Of a stretch of 64,000 nucleotides of DNA, positions 50,729-61,585 are shown one piece after another. This stretch comes from Limimonas halophila (lineage in GTDB: Bacteria; Pseudomonadota; Alphaproteobacteria; Kiloniellales; Rhodovibrionaceae). The stretch spans positions 62,001 through 126,000 of the forward strand of contig NZ_FNCE01000001.1 in NCBI RefSeq assembly GCF_900100655.1, read 5' to 3'. A program made the position numbers and the translations under genes. The notes under the pieces are model-generated. The model saw only the letters and a list, made by a program, of their open reading frames with translations, made no database searches and had not been told where the DNA came from. The stretch's first letter is position 1, and each line of letters begins with the position of its first letter.

Positions 50729-51103
50729 ATGGCGCGACCGAAGCGCGGCGTCCAAAAGCACGCCAAACACAAGCACATTCAGAAGCAGGCCAAGGGCTAC
50801 CAGGGCCGCTCCAACAACACCTTCCGCGCCGCCAAGCAGCGGGTGGAAAAGGCGCATCAGTACGCCTACCGCGACCGCAAGCAGCGCAAGCGTCAGTTCC
50901 GCCGCCTGTGGATCGCGCGCATCAACGCGGGCGCGCGCCAGAACGGCCTGACGTATTCCCAGTTCATGGCGGGCATGAAGAACGCCGGCATCGACATCGA
51001 CCGCAAGGTGCTGGCCGACATGGCCGTGCGCGAGCCGGAGACCTTCCAGGCCGTGGCGCAGCAGGCGCAGCAGAACCTGCCGTCCGGCGCGCAGCAGGGC
51101 TGA
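50729..51103 (+). CDS. rplT: 50S ribosomal protein L20
   Basis: A 124-residue primary 23S rRNA-binding protein needed for early 50S assembly; in other bacteria it also represses its own operon. The N-terminal basic extension ([20 protein letters not shown]) and the globular part ([40 protein letters not shown]) match the family. It is 83 bases after rpmI and 17 before pheS. Confidence 0.97.
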   Translation: MARPKRGVQKHAKHKHIQKQAKGYQGRSNNTFRAAKQRVEKAHQYAYRDRKQRKRQFRRLWIARINAGARQNGLTYSQFMAGMKNAGIDIDRKVLADMAVREPETFQAVAQQAQQNLPSGAQQG

Positions 51104-51120
51104 GGCGCACGCGGACCGGC

Positions 51121-52194
51121 ATGGAAGACGTCGAGGCTCTCCAAGAGCAGGTGCTCCAGGAGGTGCGCGAGGCGGACAGCCTCGACGCCCTGGAGCGCGT
51201 GCGCGTTTCGGCGCTCGGGAAGAAGGGGCGCATCACCGGGCTGATGAAGCAGCTCGGCGGCCTCGACCCCGAAGAGCGCAAGGCCGCCGGCCAGCGTCTC
51301 AACGCCGCCAAGCAGGCGGTGCAGGAGGCCATCGACGCCCGCAAGGGCGAGCTGGCCGAACGCGAGCTGCGCGAGCGGCTGGCGCGCGAGCGCGTCGACG
51401 TCAGCCTGCCGCCGCGGCCCGACCCGGTCGGGCACATCCATCCCATCTCGCGCACGATCGAGGAGATGATCGCCATCTTCGGCGAGATGGGATTCCGGGC
51501 GGCGGAAGGTCCCCACATCGAGGACGACTTCCACAACTTCTCCGCCCTCAACATCCCGCCCGAGCACCCCGCGCGCCAGGAGCACGACACCTTCTACGTG
51601 CGTGCCACCGACGCGCAGGGCGAGCGCAAGGTGCTGCGCACGCACACCTCCCCGGTGCAGGTGCGGGCGATGCAGGCCGAGGGGCCGCCGCTGCGCATCA
51701 TCGTGCCGGGGCGCACCTTCCGCAGCGACGACGACGCCACCCACTCCCCGATGTTCCATCAGATGGAGGGGCTGGTCGTCGATCGCGCCACCACGATGAG
51801 CCACCTCAAGGGCACGCTCGTCGCCTTCTGCAAGGCCTTCTTCGGCGTCGAGGAGCTGCCGGCGCGCTTCCGGCCCAGCTACTTCCCCTTCACCGAGCCC
51901 TCGGCGGAGATGGACATCGGCTGCTCCAAGCGCGACGGCCAGCTGCGCATCGGCGGCGGCGAGGACTGGCTGGAGGTGCTGGGTTGCGGCATGGTGCACC
52001 CGCGCGTGCTCGAGAACTGCGGCGTCGATTCAGGCGAATACCAGGGCTTCGCCTTCGGCCTCGGCATCGAGCGCATGGCCATGCTGAAGTACGGCATCCC
52101 GGACCTGCGGCCCTTTTTCGACTCCGATCTGCGCTGGCTGCGCCACTACGGCTTCGCCCCCACCGACCTGCCCAGCCCCGTGCGGGGGCTGTAA
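51121..52194 (+). CDS. pheS: phenylalanyl-tRNA synthetase alpha subunit
   Basis: A 357-residue catalytic subunit of the heterotetrameric class II synthetase. It has an N-terminal coiled coil (about residues 1-95), motif 1 (GHIHPISRTIEEMIAIFGEM), motif 2 (PGRTFRSDDDATHSPMFHQMEGL) and motif 3 (GFAFGLGIERMAML). HFLPYS-like RFRPSYFPFTEPSAEMDI completes the core. Start ATG at 51121. It is followed after four bases by pheT. Confidence 0.97.
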   Translation: MEDVEALQEQVLQEVREADSLDALERVRVSALGKKGRITGLMKQLGGLDPEERKAAGQRLNAAKQAVQEAIDARKGELAERELRERLARERVDVSLPPRPDPVGHIHPISRTIEEMIAIFGEMGFRAAEGPHIEDDFHNFSALNIPPEHPARQEHDTFYVRATDAQGERKVLRTHTSPVQVRAMQAEGPPLRIIVPGRTFRSDDDATHSPMFHQMEGLVVDRATTMSHLKGTLVAFCKAFFGVEELPARFRPSYFPFTEPSAEMDIGCSKRDGQLRIGGGEDWLEVLGCGMVHPRVLENCGVDSGEYQGFAFGLGIERMAMLKYGIPDLRPFFDSDLRWLRHYGFAPTDLPSPVRGL

Positions 52195-52198
52195 CGCC

Positions 52199-54604
52199 AT
52201 GAAATTCACGCTCTCCTGGCTGCGCGACCATCTGGCGACCGAGGCGTCGCTGGAGCGGCTCACCGACGCGCTGACGATGCTCGGCCACGAGGTCGAGGAG
52301 GTGGACGACCCGGCCGCGCGCCTGGCGCCCTTCCGCACGGCCTATGTGCGGGCCTGCGAGCAGCACCCGAACGCCGACAAGCTCTCGGTGTGCACGGTTG
52401 TCACGCCCGAGGGCGGCGAGGCGCAGGTGGTCTGCGGCGCGCCCAACGCGCGGGCGGGCATGATCGGCGTCTTCGCCGGGCCGGGCACCCACATCCCCGG
52501 CAGCGGCATCACGCTGAAGAAGGGCAAGATCCGCGGCGTCGAATCCCAGGGCATGCTCGTCTCGGAGTACGAGCTGGGCCTGTCCGAGGACCACGAGGGC
52601 ATCATCGAGATGCCCGCGGGCACGCCCCAGGGCGCGCCCTTCGCCGAGCAGGCCGGGCTGGACGATCCCGTGATCGAGGTCGCGCTAACGCCCAACCGCG
52701 CCGACTGCTTCGGCGTGCGCGGGCTGGCGCGCGATCTGGCCGCCGCCGGGTTGGGCGAGCTGCGCCCGCTGGAGCGCGCGGCGCCGACACCGGGCGGCCA
52801 CGCCAGCCCCATCGCCTGGCACCGGAAATTCTCGGCCGATCACGCCGGCGCGTGTCCCTACGTCGCCGGGCGCCACTTCGGCGGCGTGCGCAACGGCCAC
52901 AGTCCCGCTTGGATGCGGCGCCGTCTGGAGGCGGTGGGCCTGCGCCCGATCTCGGCGCTGGTGGACATCACCAACTATGTGACGGTCGATCTCGGCCGGC
53001 CGCTGCACGTCTTCGACGCCGACAAGCTGGACGGCGATCTGGCGATGCGCTTCGCCGAAGACGGCGAGACCATCGCGGCGCTGGACGAGCAGACCTACAC
53101 GCTCGATTCGGAGATGGTCGTCATCGCCGACCGCCGGCAGGCCCACGGCATCGGCGGCGTCATCGGCGGCGCCGCCTCGGGCGTGAGCGAGGCGACGACC
53201 AATGTCTTCCTGGAGGTCGCGCTCTTCGATCCCGTGCGCATCGCCACCACGGGGCGCAAGCTCGGCATCGTTTCGGACGCGCGCCAGCGCTTCGAGCGCG
53301 GCGTCGACCCGGAAAGCGCGGACTGGGGCGTCCACGTCGCCACGCGCCTGATCCAGGAGATCTGCGGCGGCGAGGCGAGCGAGGTCGTGGCCGCCGGCCA
53401 GGTGCCGCGCCATGAGCGCACGATCACGCTGCGTCCCGAGCGCGTGGGCGCGCTGACCGGCGTCGAGGTTCCCGAGGCGACCAGCGCCGACATCCTCGAC
53501 CGCCTGGGCTTCGAACCCGAGCGCGCGGACGGCCGCATCGCCACCACGGTGCCCTCGTGGCGCTTCGACATGGACGGCGAAGCCGACCTCGTGGAAGAGG
53601 TCATGCGCGTCCACGGCTACGACGCCATTCCCGAGCAGCCGCTGCCGCGCGACTCGGCCGTGCCCGCGCCGGCCGTGAGCTTCGCCCAGCGCCGCGCCGA
53701 GCTGGCACGCACGCGCCTCGCCTGGCGCGGGCTGGAGGAGACGGTCGGCTTCTCCTTCGTCAGCTCGCGTTCCGCCGAGCTGTTCGGCGGCGCGGGAGAC
53801 GAGGTGCGCCTCGCCAACCCGATCTCCAGCGCGCTGGACGTCATGCGCCCCAGCGTGCTCGCCAGCCTCGCGGACTCGGCCCAGCGCAACAGCGACCGCG
53901 GCTTCCCGGATGTCGCGCTCTTCGAGGTCGGCCCCGCCTACCGCGACGCCACGCCGGACGGGCAGGCGACCGTGGCCGCCGGGCTGCGCGCGGGCCGCGC
54001 CCACGCCCGCCACTGGGCTTCCGGCGAGCGGCCGGCCGACGTCTTCGACGCCAAGGCGGACGCGCTCGCGGCGCTGGACGCGGCGGGCGCCCCGACCGAC
54101 AAGCTCACCGTCACCACCGAGGTGCCCGGCCACTACCATCCGGGCCGCTCCGGCGCGCTGGTGATGGGCAAGGTTGTGGTCGCGTACTTCGGCGAGCTGC
54201 ATCCCACGGTCGTCGCGGCCCACGACCTGCGCGAGCCCGTGGCCGCCTTCGAGGTCTTCCTGGACGCGCTGCCCAAGCCCAAGAAGAAGGGCACGGCGCG
54301 GCCGGCGCTGGCGCGCTCGGCCTTCCAGCCGGTGGTGAAGGACTTCGCCTTCGTCGTGGATGCCGACGTGCCGGCGGACAACGTGCTGCGCGCCGTGCGC
54401 GCTGCCGGCAAGGACCTGGTCAGCGACGCGACGGTCTTCGACGTCTACACGGGCGAGAAGATCGGCGCGGGCAAGAAGTCGCTGGCGCTGGCGGTGACGC
54501 TTCAACCGCGTGAGCGCACGCTCACCGACGAGGATCTGAGCGACGTGGCCGCGCGCATCGTGGACAAGGTGCGCCAGGACACCGGCGGCGAGTTGCGCGG
54601 GTAG
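52199..54604 (+). CDS. pheT: phenylalanyl-tRNA synthetase beta subunit
   Basis: An 801-residue subunit carrying the editing site and tRNA-binding parts. The N-terminal FTLSWLRDHL is followed by an OB-fold tRNA-binding domain (about 40-150, with HPNADKLSVCTV and KIRGVESQGMLVSE). The B3/B4 editing domain includes LVDITNYVTVDLGRPLHVFDADKL; the B5 domain and catalytic-like core follow, then the C-terminal anticodon-binding domain (VKDFAFVVDADVPADNV). Length about 800 is standard. It ends the ribosomal-synthetase operon. Confidence 0.97.
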   Translation: MKFTLSWLRDHLATEASLERLTDALTMLGHEVEEVDDPAARLAPFRTAYVRACEQHPNADKLSVCTVVTPEGGEAQVVCGAPNARAGMIGVFAGPGTHIPGSGITLKKGKIRGVESQGMLVSEYELGLSEDHEGIIEMPAGTPQGAPFAEQAGLDDPVIEVALTPNRADCFGVRGLARDLAAAGLGELRPLERAAPTPGGHASPIAWHRKFSADHAGACPYVAGRHFGGVRNGHSPAWMRRRLEAVGLRPISALVDITNYVTVDLGRPLHVFDADKLDGDLAMRFAEDGETIAALDEQTYTLDSEMVVIADRRQAHGIGGVIGGAASGVSEATTNVFLEVALFDPVRIATTGRKLGIVSDARQRFERGVDPESADWGVHVATRLIQEICGGEASEVVAAGQVPRHERTITLRPERVGALTGVEVPEATSADILDRLGFEPERADGRIATTVPSWRFDMDGEADLVEEVMRVHGYDAIPEQPLPRDSAVPAPAVSFAQRRAELARTRLAWRGLEETVGFSFVSSRSAELFGGAGDEVRLANPISSALDVMRPSVLASLADSAQRNSDRGFPDVALFEVGPAYRDATPDGQATVAAGLRAGRAHARHWASGERPADVFDAKADALAALDAAGAPTDKLTVTTEVPGHYHPGRSGALVMGKVVVAYFGELHPTVVAAHDLREPVAAFEVFLDALPKPKKKGTARPALARSAFQPVVKDFAFVVDADVPADNVLRAVRAAGKDLVSDATVFDVYTGEKIGAGKKSLALAVTLQPRERTLTDEDLSDVAARIVDKVRQDTGGELRG

Positions 54605-54625
54605 CTGGCGGCGCCGGGGCTGTGA

Positions 54626-55207
54626 TTACCCCAGGCGCGCGATGGCGCCTTCCGCCGTGCCGCGCAGGGCTTCCGGGTCGGCGCCGCTGCGCGCCATCAC
54701 GAGCATCCCCATGAAGGTCGCCAGCATCGACGACGCGGCCGCGTCCGCGTTCATCTCGACCGGCACCTCGCCGGCGCGCTGAGCCTCATCGATCTTGCGC
54801 CCGAAGAAGTCGGCCAGGGCCTGCTGGGCGCGGGCCACGTGTTCGCGCACGGCCTCGTCGTGCGGCGCGCGCTCCAGCGAGGTGTTGACCATGAAGCAGC
54901 CGCTGGGCGTGCGCTCCTGTTCGACGGCGTCGACCCAGTCGTGAAAGACGCGCCGCAGCGCTTCCAAGGGTGAGCCCAGCGCGTCCAGCTCGCGCAGCCA
55001 CGCCGCGCGGTGGTTTTCGTCGTAGGCGCGCAGCGCCGCGAGAAACAGATCCTGCTTGTCGCCGAAGGTGTCGTAGAGGCTGGCCCGGTTGATGCCCATC
55101 CGGTCCACCAGATCCTGGATGGACGTGGCCGTGTAGCCCTGCGCCCAGAAGGTGTCGAGCGCGCGCTCGAGCACCTCCTGCTGGTCGAAGCGCTTGTTCC
55201 AGGGCAT
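54626..55207 (-). CDS. TetR/AcrR-family transcriptional regulator
   Basis: A 193-residue repressor. The N-terminal helix-turn-helix spans about residues 8-54 ([43 protein letters not shown]). The rest is helical; [20 protein letters not shown] and the C-terminal [15 protein letters not shown] fit the TetR C-terminal subtype common in AcrR-like regulators of small-molecule stress. Its target is unknown; it is divergent from lepA. Confidence 0.92.
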   Translation of the reverse strand: MPWNKRFDQQEVLERALDTFWAQGYTATSIQDLVDRMGINRASLYDTFGDKQDLFLAALRAYDENHRAAWLRELDALGSPLEALRRVFHDWVDAVEQERTPSGCFMVNTSLERAPHDEAVREHVARAQQALADFFGRKIDEAQRAGEVPVEMNADAAASSMLATFMGMLVMARSGADPEALRGTAEGAIARLG

Positions 55208-55338
55208 GCCGTGCGTCCCCCCACTTTGCCGCCGGCGCCGTTGCGAACACGTGCGAGCGCGCCTATGGTCCCGCTACCCGCGCGCCCGGCGGTCGAAACC
55301 ACTGGGTGCAGCGCCCATCGCAACGGTTCAAGCACACG

Positions 55339-57141
<1,803 letters not shown>

Positions 57142-57153
57142 ACGCCGACGCGT

Positions 57154-57480
57154 TTAGCGGTGGAAGATGCGGCGTTTGCCGTTGCCGCGGCGGCGGGCGA
57201 GGGCGAAGAGGACGAGCGCGAGGACGAGGCCGCCGACGACCAGCAGAATGGCGGGCAGGCGCAGTAGCGGCAAAACGACGGCGTGCCAGAGGGCAGGCAG
57301 AAGGTAGCGCTCCACGGCGGCCTGCGCAGCGTTGAGGCTGCCGGAGTCGATCTTGAACCAGAGTTCCCCGGCGGGCGCCATGACGTCGAGTCCGTGCAGG
57401 GCCGCCGCGGCGACGAGCCCGAGGCTGGCGGCGGCGCCGGCGAGGAAGATCAGGGCAAGCAAAAGGGCGAGCACACGCAA
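57154..57480 (-). CDS. small membrane protein with TTG start
   Basis: A 108-residue protein with two hydrophobic segments (about residues 3-28 and 62-93) and a basic Arg/Lys-rich C-terminus, so it is probably an inner-membrane protein with a small periplasmic loop. I recognise no family. The start appears to be TTG at 57480, with GAGGAGG nine bases upstream; a GTG two codons later would be too far from it. It is convergent with lepA. Confidence 0.65.
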   Translation of the reverse strand: MRVLALLLALIFLAGAAASLGLVAAAALHGLDVMAPAGELWFKIDSGSLNAAQAAVERYLLPALWHAVVLPLLRLPAILLVVGGLVLALVLFALARRRGNGKRRIFHR

Positions 57481-57662
57481 CGATCCGGCCTCCTCGTGCG
57501 AGCCGGGCGCGCACTCTATCAGCCGTTATCCCCGGCGGAAACGGGGCGTTGACGCCAACCCGGTGAACGGGGCGTGGCGGCGTCAGGCTGCGATCGCTGG
57601 GTTTGCGTTCGCCGGAGCGTGTGACTAGGTTCCCTCGCGCCGACGGACGAGTCATCCGTTGT

Positions 57663-57753
57663 GGAGGGGTGGCCGAGCGGTCGAAGGCGCACGCCTGGAA
57701 AGCGTGTGTGCGGGACCCCCGCACCGAGGGTTCGAATCCCTCCCCCTCCGCCA
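57663..57753 (+). tRNA. tRNA-Ser (anticodon GGA)
   Basis: A 91-nt class II tRNA including encoded CCA. The acceptor stem GGAGGGG pairs with CCCCTCC (57743-57749), the anticodon loop CTGGAAA holds GGA between CACGC and GCGTG, there is a long variable arm (TGCGGGACCCCCGCA), and the T loop is GGTTCGAATCC. Confidence 0.96.
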
Positions 57754-57862
57754 TCGCACTGGCCTTTTCGCGTTTCTTCCCCATTTCGAAAATCGGGTTC
57801 GCCGCCCGGCGGGGTACAGTCGCCGGGTTTCGCATTGGCGTGAACACGGCACACTGAGCGGT

Positions 57863-59557
57863 ATGACCGCACACCGCAGCACGAGCGCGGCTGAAAGCCG
57901 CCCCGCGCGCAGCCGGGGCGCCTGGATCGCGGCGGCGCTCGGCCTGATCGCGCTGGACCTGGCGCTGATCGCACCCAACGCGCCGTACGCGCTGACGTGG
58001 GACGCGCTGCGCATGATTCCGTTGGAGCTGCCGGCGCTGCTGCTGGCGCTGGTGGCGCTGCCGCCGCGCGGGCGGCTTTGGGCGGCGCGGCTGATCGGCG
58101 GCGCGATGGCCCTGATGCTGCTTGTGAAGGCGGGCGATCTGGCGTCGCGGCTGGTTTTCGGGCTGCGCTTCAACCCGCTGGTGGACTGGCACCGGCTGTA
58201 CCACGCCTGGACCTTCTTCGAGGGGGCAGCGGGGCCCGTCGCCGTGGTCGCCACCCTTGCGGGCGCGCTCGCCGCGGCGCTGGCGCTGATCTGGGCGCTC
58301 ATGCGGGCGGCCGGGGCGGTGGCCGTGTTGCCCGACCGGGCGGGCCGACGCGCCGCGCTGGTGGCTGTGGGCGCGGTGAGCGTGGCGATCGGAGCCGCTG
58401 ATGCCGCCCGGCGCACGGTCGGCTGGGACACGCGCACGGCCGCCTTCACCACCAAGCTGGCGTGGGGTCACGTCGCCACGGCGCGCGAGGTCTCGCGGGA
58501 TCTGGAACGCTTTCGTGCGGACCTGAACGGCGACGCGCTGGCGCAACACACCGGCAAAGACCTGTTCGCGCGCCTGCAAGAGCGCGACGTGGTCCTGGTG
58601 TTCGCCGAATCGTACGGGCGCACGGTGTACGCGCGCGAGCGTTACTGGTCGCGCGTGGGGCCGCAGGTGGCGCGGCTCGGCGCGGCGGCGAAGGCCAAGG
58701 GCATGGCCGTGCGCTCGGCGTGGCTCGAATCGCCGACGGTGGGCGGACGCACCTGGCTGGCGCACGCGTCCCTGGTCTCCGGGGCCTGGATCGACCGCCA
58801 GCGCCGCCACGACGAGTTGCTGCGCTCGGAGCGTGTGAGCCTGGCGCACCTTTTCGCCCGCGCGGGCTGGCGCACGGCGGCGGTGGTGCCGTCCAGCCAG
58901 CCGCCGTGGCCGGCTGCGCGGTATTTCGCCTACGACACCGTGTTGGACGCGCCAGCGCTGAACTACGCGGGCAAGCCCTTCAACTGGGTGACGATGCCCG
59001 ACCAGTTCACCCTGGAGGCGCTGCACGAGCGCGTTCTGGCCCCCGAACGCGAGCGCCCCGTGTTCGCGGAGGTCGCGCTGATCTCCAGCCATGCGCCCTG
59101 GACGCCGATTCCCGAGCCGGTGTCGTGGGATGCCATCGGCGACGGCGAGATCTTCAACCAGTTCGCCGAGCGCGGCCCCGCGCCCACAGAGTTGTGGCAG
59201 GATACGAACCGCGTGCGCACGAAGTACGGCGAGGCTGTGGCCTACGTCATGCGCACGCTGGCGGGCTTCGTGCGCGAACGGCTGAGCGAGGACACCGTGC
59301 TGCTGGTGGTGGGCGACCACCAGCCGGCGCCCATCATCACGGGGGACGCGGCGACGCGCCACGTGCCCGTTCACCTCATCGCCCCGCCCGAGGTCGCGGC
59401 GGCCACGCGGGACTGGGGCTGGAGCCACGGGGTCGTGCCCGCTGGGGACGCGCCGGTGTGGCGGATGGATTCCGTTCGCGGACGGCTTGTCGACGCGTTC
59501 GGACCGCGCGCGCCCAAGGGCGAGGCCGTCACTTGGCGGCGGCCGACGCGGGAGTGA
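57863..59557 (+). CDS. membrane sulfatase-fold enzyme (phosphoglycerol transferase-like)
   Basis: A 564-residue protein of the alkaline phosphatase/sulfatase superfamily, anchored by about five N-terminal membrane helices (residues about 20-180). The soluble domain begins VVLVFAESYGRTVYARE, whose Glu is the first metal ligand. GGRTWLAHASLVSG supplies the likely catalytic Thr, and VVGDHQPAP is the metal-binding Asp-His. The layout resembles LtaS/OpgB-type lipid-headgroup transferases more than true sulfatases. It could decorate lipids or glycans in the periplasm; the substrate is unknown. The start at 57863 follows a short gap after tRNA-Ser. Its 3' end overlaps the convergent transporter gene by 29 bases. 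Confidence 0.87.
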   Translation: MTAHRSTSAAESRPARSRGAWIAAALGLIALDLALIAPNAPYALTWDALRMIPLELPALLLALVALPPRGRLWAARLIGGAMALMLLVKAGDLASRLVFGLRFNPLVDWHRLYHAWTFFEGAAGPVAVVATLAGALAAALALIWALMRAAGAVAVLPDRAGRRAALVAVGAVSVAIGAADAARRTVGWDTRTAAFTTKLAWGHVATAREVSRDLERFRADLNGDALAQHTGKDLFARLQERDVVLVFAESYGRTVYARERYWSRVGPQVARLGAAAKAKGMAVRSAWLESPTVGGRTWLAHASLVSGAWIDRQRRHDELLRSERVSLAHLFARAGWRTAAVVPSSQPPWPAARYFAYDTVLDAPALNYAGKPFNWVTMPDQFTLEALHERVLAPERERPVFAEVALISSHAPWTPIPEPVSWDAIGDGEIFNQFAERGPAPTELWQDTNRVRTKYGEAVAYVMRTLAGFVRERLSEDTVLLVVGDHQPAPIITGDAATRHVPVHLIAPPEVAAATRDWGWSHGVVPAGDAPVWRMDSVRGRLVDAFGPRAPKGEAVTWRRPTRE

Positions 59558-60857
59558 TCCCGCCTTCATCCGCGGCCTGCTCGGCCACGCGCGCGTCGCG
59601 GGCGCGGCCCAGCCACCAGCCGAGCACGGCCCAGGCGCCCGAGATGGGCACAGCCACCAACGCCACGCCGGGTACGGCCAGGCCGAGCCCGCCCAGCCCG
59701 GCATACAGCCAGCCCGCGATGGCGTCGCCGCCGCGATAGATCAGGGTGTCGACGACGTTCTTGGCCTTGTACTTCTCGCTTCGCGAGAGCGGGGTGAACA
59801 GCATTTCCCGCCCGGGCCGGGCGAGGGCGTAGTTGCCCGCGCGCCGAACCACCTGCACGGCCGCGATGGCGGCGAAGACCGGCGCAGCCGCCAGCACCAG
59901 GAAGCCGCCGACCAGCAGCGCGGGCACCAGGGCGAGGGTCGCGGGCAGGCCGACGGCGCGGATCAGCCGCGCGGCGACGAAGAGCTGCGCGCCCACGGTC
60001 AGGGTGTTGGTGGCCAGATCGATCCAGGCGAACGCGGCCGTGCGCGAGCCCGTGTCGCCGAAGGTGTCGGCGACGATCCCGGCCTGGGCGAAGTAGAGGA
60101 AGGTCGCCAGCGTGGTGTAGAGCCAGATGAAGCCGCCCACGCCCTGCAGGTAGCGCGAGCCAAGCACCGAGCGCAGGCCGTCCAGCACGCGCCCGCCGAG
60201 CGCCGCGCCCTGCTCCTGGCCCCCGTGGCCGTGGCGGTCCTGCCAGCGCACCAGCACCCACAGGCACGGCAGCGTCGCCGCCAGCACGGCGGCGGCGATG
60301 GGCAGCAGCCCGCTCGGCCCGAGGCGCTCGGCGAGCGCCGCCGTCAGCCCCGGCCCAGCGATCGCCCCCACGCTGCCGCCGGCCGCGATGGCGCCGAACA
60401 GGCGCTTGGCCTGCTCGTTGTCGAAGAGGTCGGCCATTAGCGACCAGAAGATCGACACCACGAAGAGGTTGAAGACCGAGAGCCACAGGAAGAAGGCGCG
60501 CGCCGCCCAGGCCGGCGTCAGGCCGCTTTCCAGCCACACCGCGAAGCCGGCCATGCACGCGATGAAGAAGCCGTAGACCGTGGGCACCAAGCGCCGGCGC
60601 GAAAACCGCGAGGCCAGCCAGCCGTACAGCGGCACCGCGCCCAGCATGAGCACGAAGGTGCCCGTGAACAGCCACTCCAGGTTCTCCACGCCGCCGCGGA
60701 TGCCCATTTCGTCGCGCACGGGGCGCAGAACGTAGTAGCTGCACAGCAGGCAGAAGAAGAACGCGAACCCGCCCACGAGCCCCGGCAGCTCGCCGCGGCG
60801 GACGAGCAGGGCGCGCGAGATCAACGGGATGGCCTGGACCGGCCGCTGGTCGCTCAC
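59529..60857 (-). CDS. MFS transporter, NTP/NDP-exchange-like (AAA family related)
   Basis: A 442-residue membrane protein with about 12 helices. The motif FAFFFCLLCSYYVLRPVRDEMG near residues 30-52 is characteristic of the ATP/ADP-translocase-like MFS branch, as is the loop FNLFVVSIFWSLMADLFDNEQAKRLFG and GREMLFTPLSRSEKYKAKNVVDTLIYRGGD. These non-symbiont members are annotated as NTP/NDP exchange or MFS proteins of unknown substrate; real nucleotide exchange is unproven. Start GTG at 60857, with GGGAG upstream. The 3' end overlaps the convergent sulfatase-fold gene by 29 bases. Confidence 0.85.
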   Translation of the reverse strand: MSDQRPVQAIPLISRALLVRRGELPGLVGGFAFFFCLLCSYYVLRPVRDEMGIRGGVENLEWLFTGTFVLMLGAVPLYGWLASRFSRRRLVPTVYGFFIACMAGFAVWLESGLTPAWAARAFFLWLSVFNLFVVSIFWSLMADLFDNEQAKRLFGAIAAGGSVGAIAGPGLTAALAERLGPSGLLPIAAAVLAATLPCLWVLVRWQDRHGHGGQEQGAALGGRVLDGLRSVLGSRYLQGVGGFIWLYTTLATFLYFAQAGIVADTFGDTGSRTAAFAWIDLATNTLTVGAQLFVAARLIRAVGLPATLALVPALLVGGFLVLAAAPVFAAIAAVQVVRRAGNYALARPGREMLFTPLSRSEKYKAKNVVDTLIYRGGDAIAGWLYAGLGGLGLAVPGVALVAVPISGAWAVLGWWLGRARDARVAEQAADEGGITPASAAAK

Positions 60858-60935
60858 CTCGGGCTCCCGCGGTGCATGGCCGCACAGGCTAGCACGGCGG
60901 CCGGGCCGAGCGGGAAGGGGGCGACGGCGGCGGGG

Positions 60936-61400
60936 TTAGCGGGTGTACAGCCCCATCACCTCGGCGACGTCGAGGACGTTGGGCCGCGCCGCGTCCATGA
61001 GCTGCGGACAGCTCGGCCGGTCGGGGACGTTCAGCGTTGCCAGAGAGAGGGCGTAGAGGCGGAAGTGGTAGTGATGCGTGCCGTGGCCCGGCGGCGGGCA
61101 CGGGCCGTTGAAGCCCTCGTTGCCGAAGTCGTTCATGGCTTCCCGAAAACCGGCCTGGCGGGTGTTGGCGGTGTAGCCTTCGGTGAGCTGGCGCCAGGTG
61201 CCGGGGATCTCGTAGACGCCCCAGTGATGAAACACCCCGCCCGGCGCGTCCGGGTCCGCCACGATCAGCAGGAAGCTCTGCGTGCCGGCGGGCGGATCGG
61301 CCCACTTCAGGGCCGGGGAGAGGTCGTCGCCGTCGCAGGTGTGGCGCACGGGGATGCGGTCACCCTCGCCGAACGCCGTCGTGGTCAGCTCGAACGCCAT
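60936..61400 (-). CDS. YbhB/YbcL-family Raf-kinase-inhibitor-like protein
   Basis: A 154-residue phosphatidylethanolamine-binding-protein fold. It has DPDAPGGVFHHWGVYEIP (about residues 49-66), forming the anion-binding pocket with its Asp and His residues, and GPCPPPGHGTHHYHFRLYAL. There is no signal peptide, so it is cytoplasmic. Function in bacteria is not settled. CCGGAGG precedes the ATG at 61400. Confidence 0.93.
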   Translation of the reverse strand: MAFELTTTAFGEGDRIPVRHTCDGDDLSPALKWADPPAGTQSFLLIVADPDAPGGVFHHWGVYEIPGTWRQLTEGYTANTRQAGFREAMNDFGNEGFNGPCPPPGHGTHHYHFRLYALSLATLNVPDRPSCPQLMDAARPNVLDVAEVMGLYTR

Positions 61401-61585
61401 CCGCGCCTCCGGGGCCGGCCGGGGGAAGGGACTTCTGGGCGCTTTCCTGACAAAAGGTTAGCGAAGGCGGCGTCCCGCGCCTATCCGCCATTCGGAGAGG
61501 CGGGTGCCCGCCGACCGGTTTGGGGTGGCATTCTTCCCTGACGGCACCATTCTCGGGGCCGCGCAACGACCGCCGGACCGCCGCG

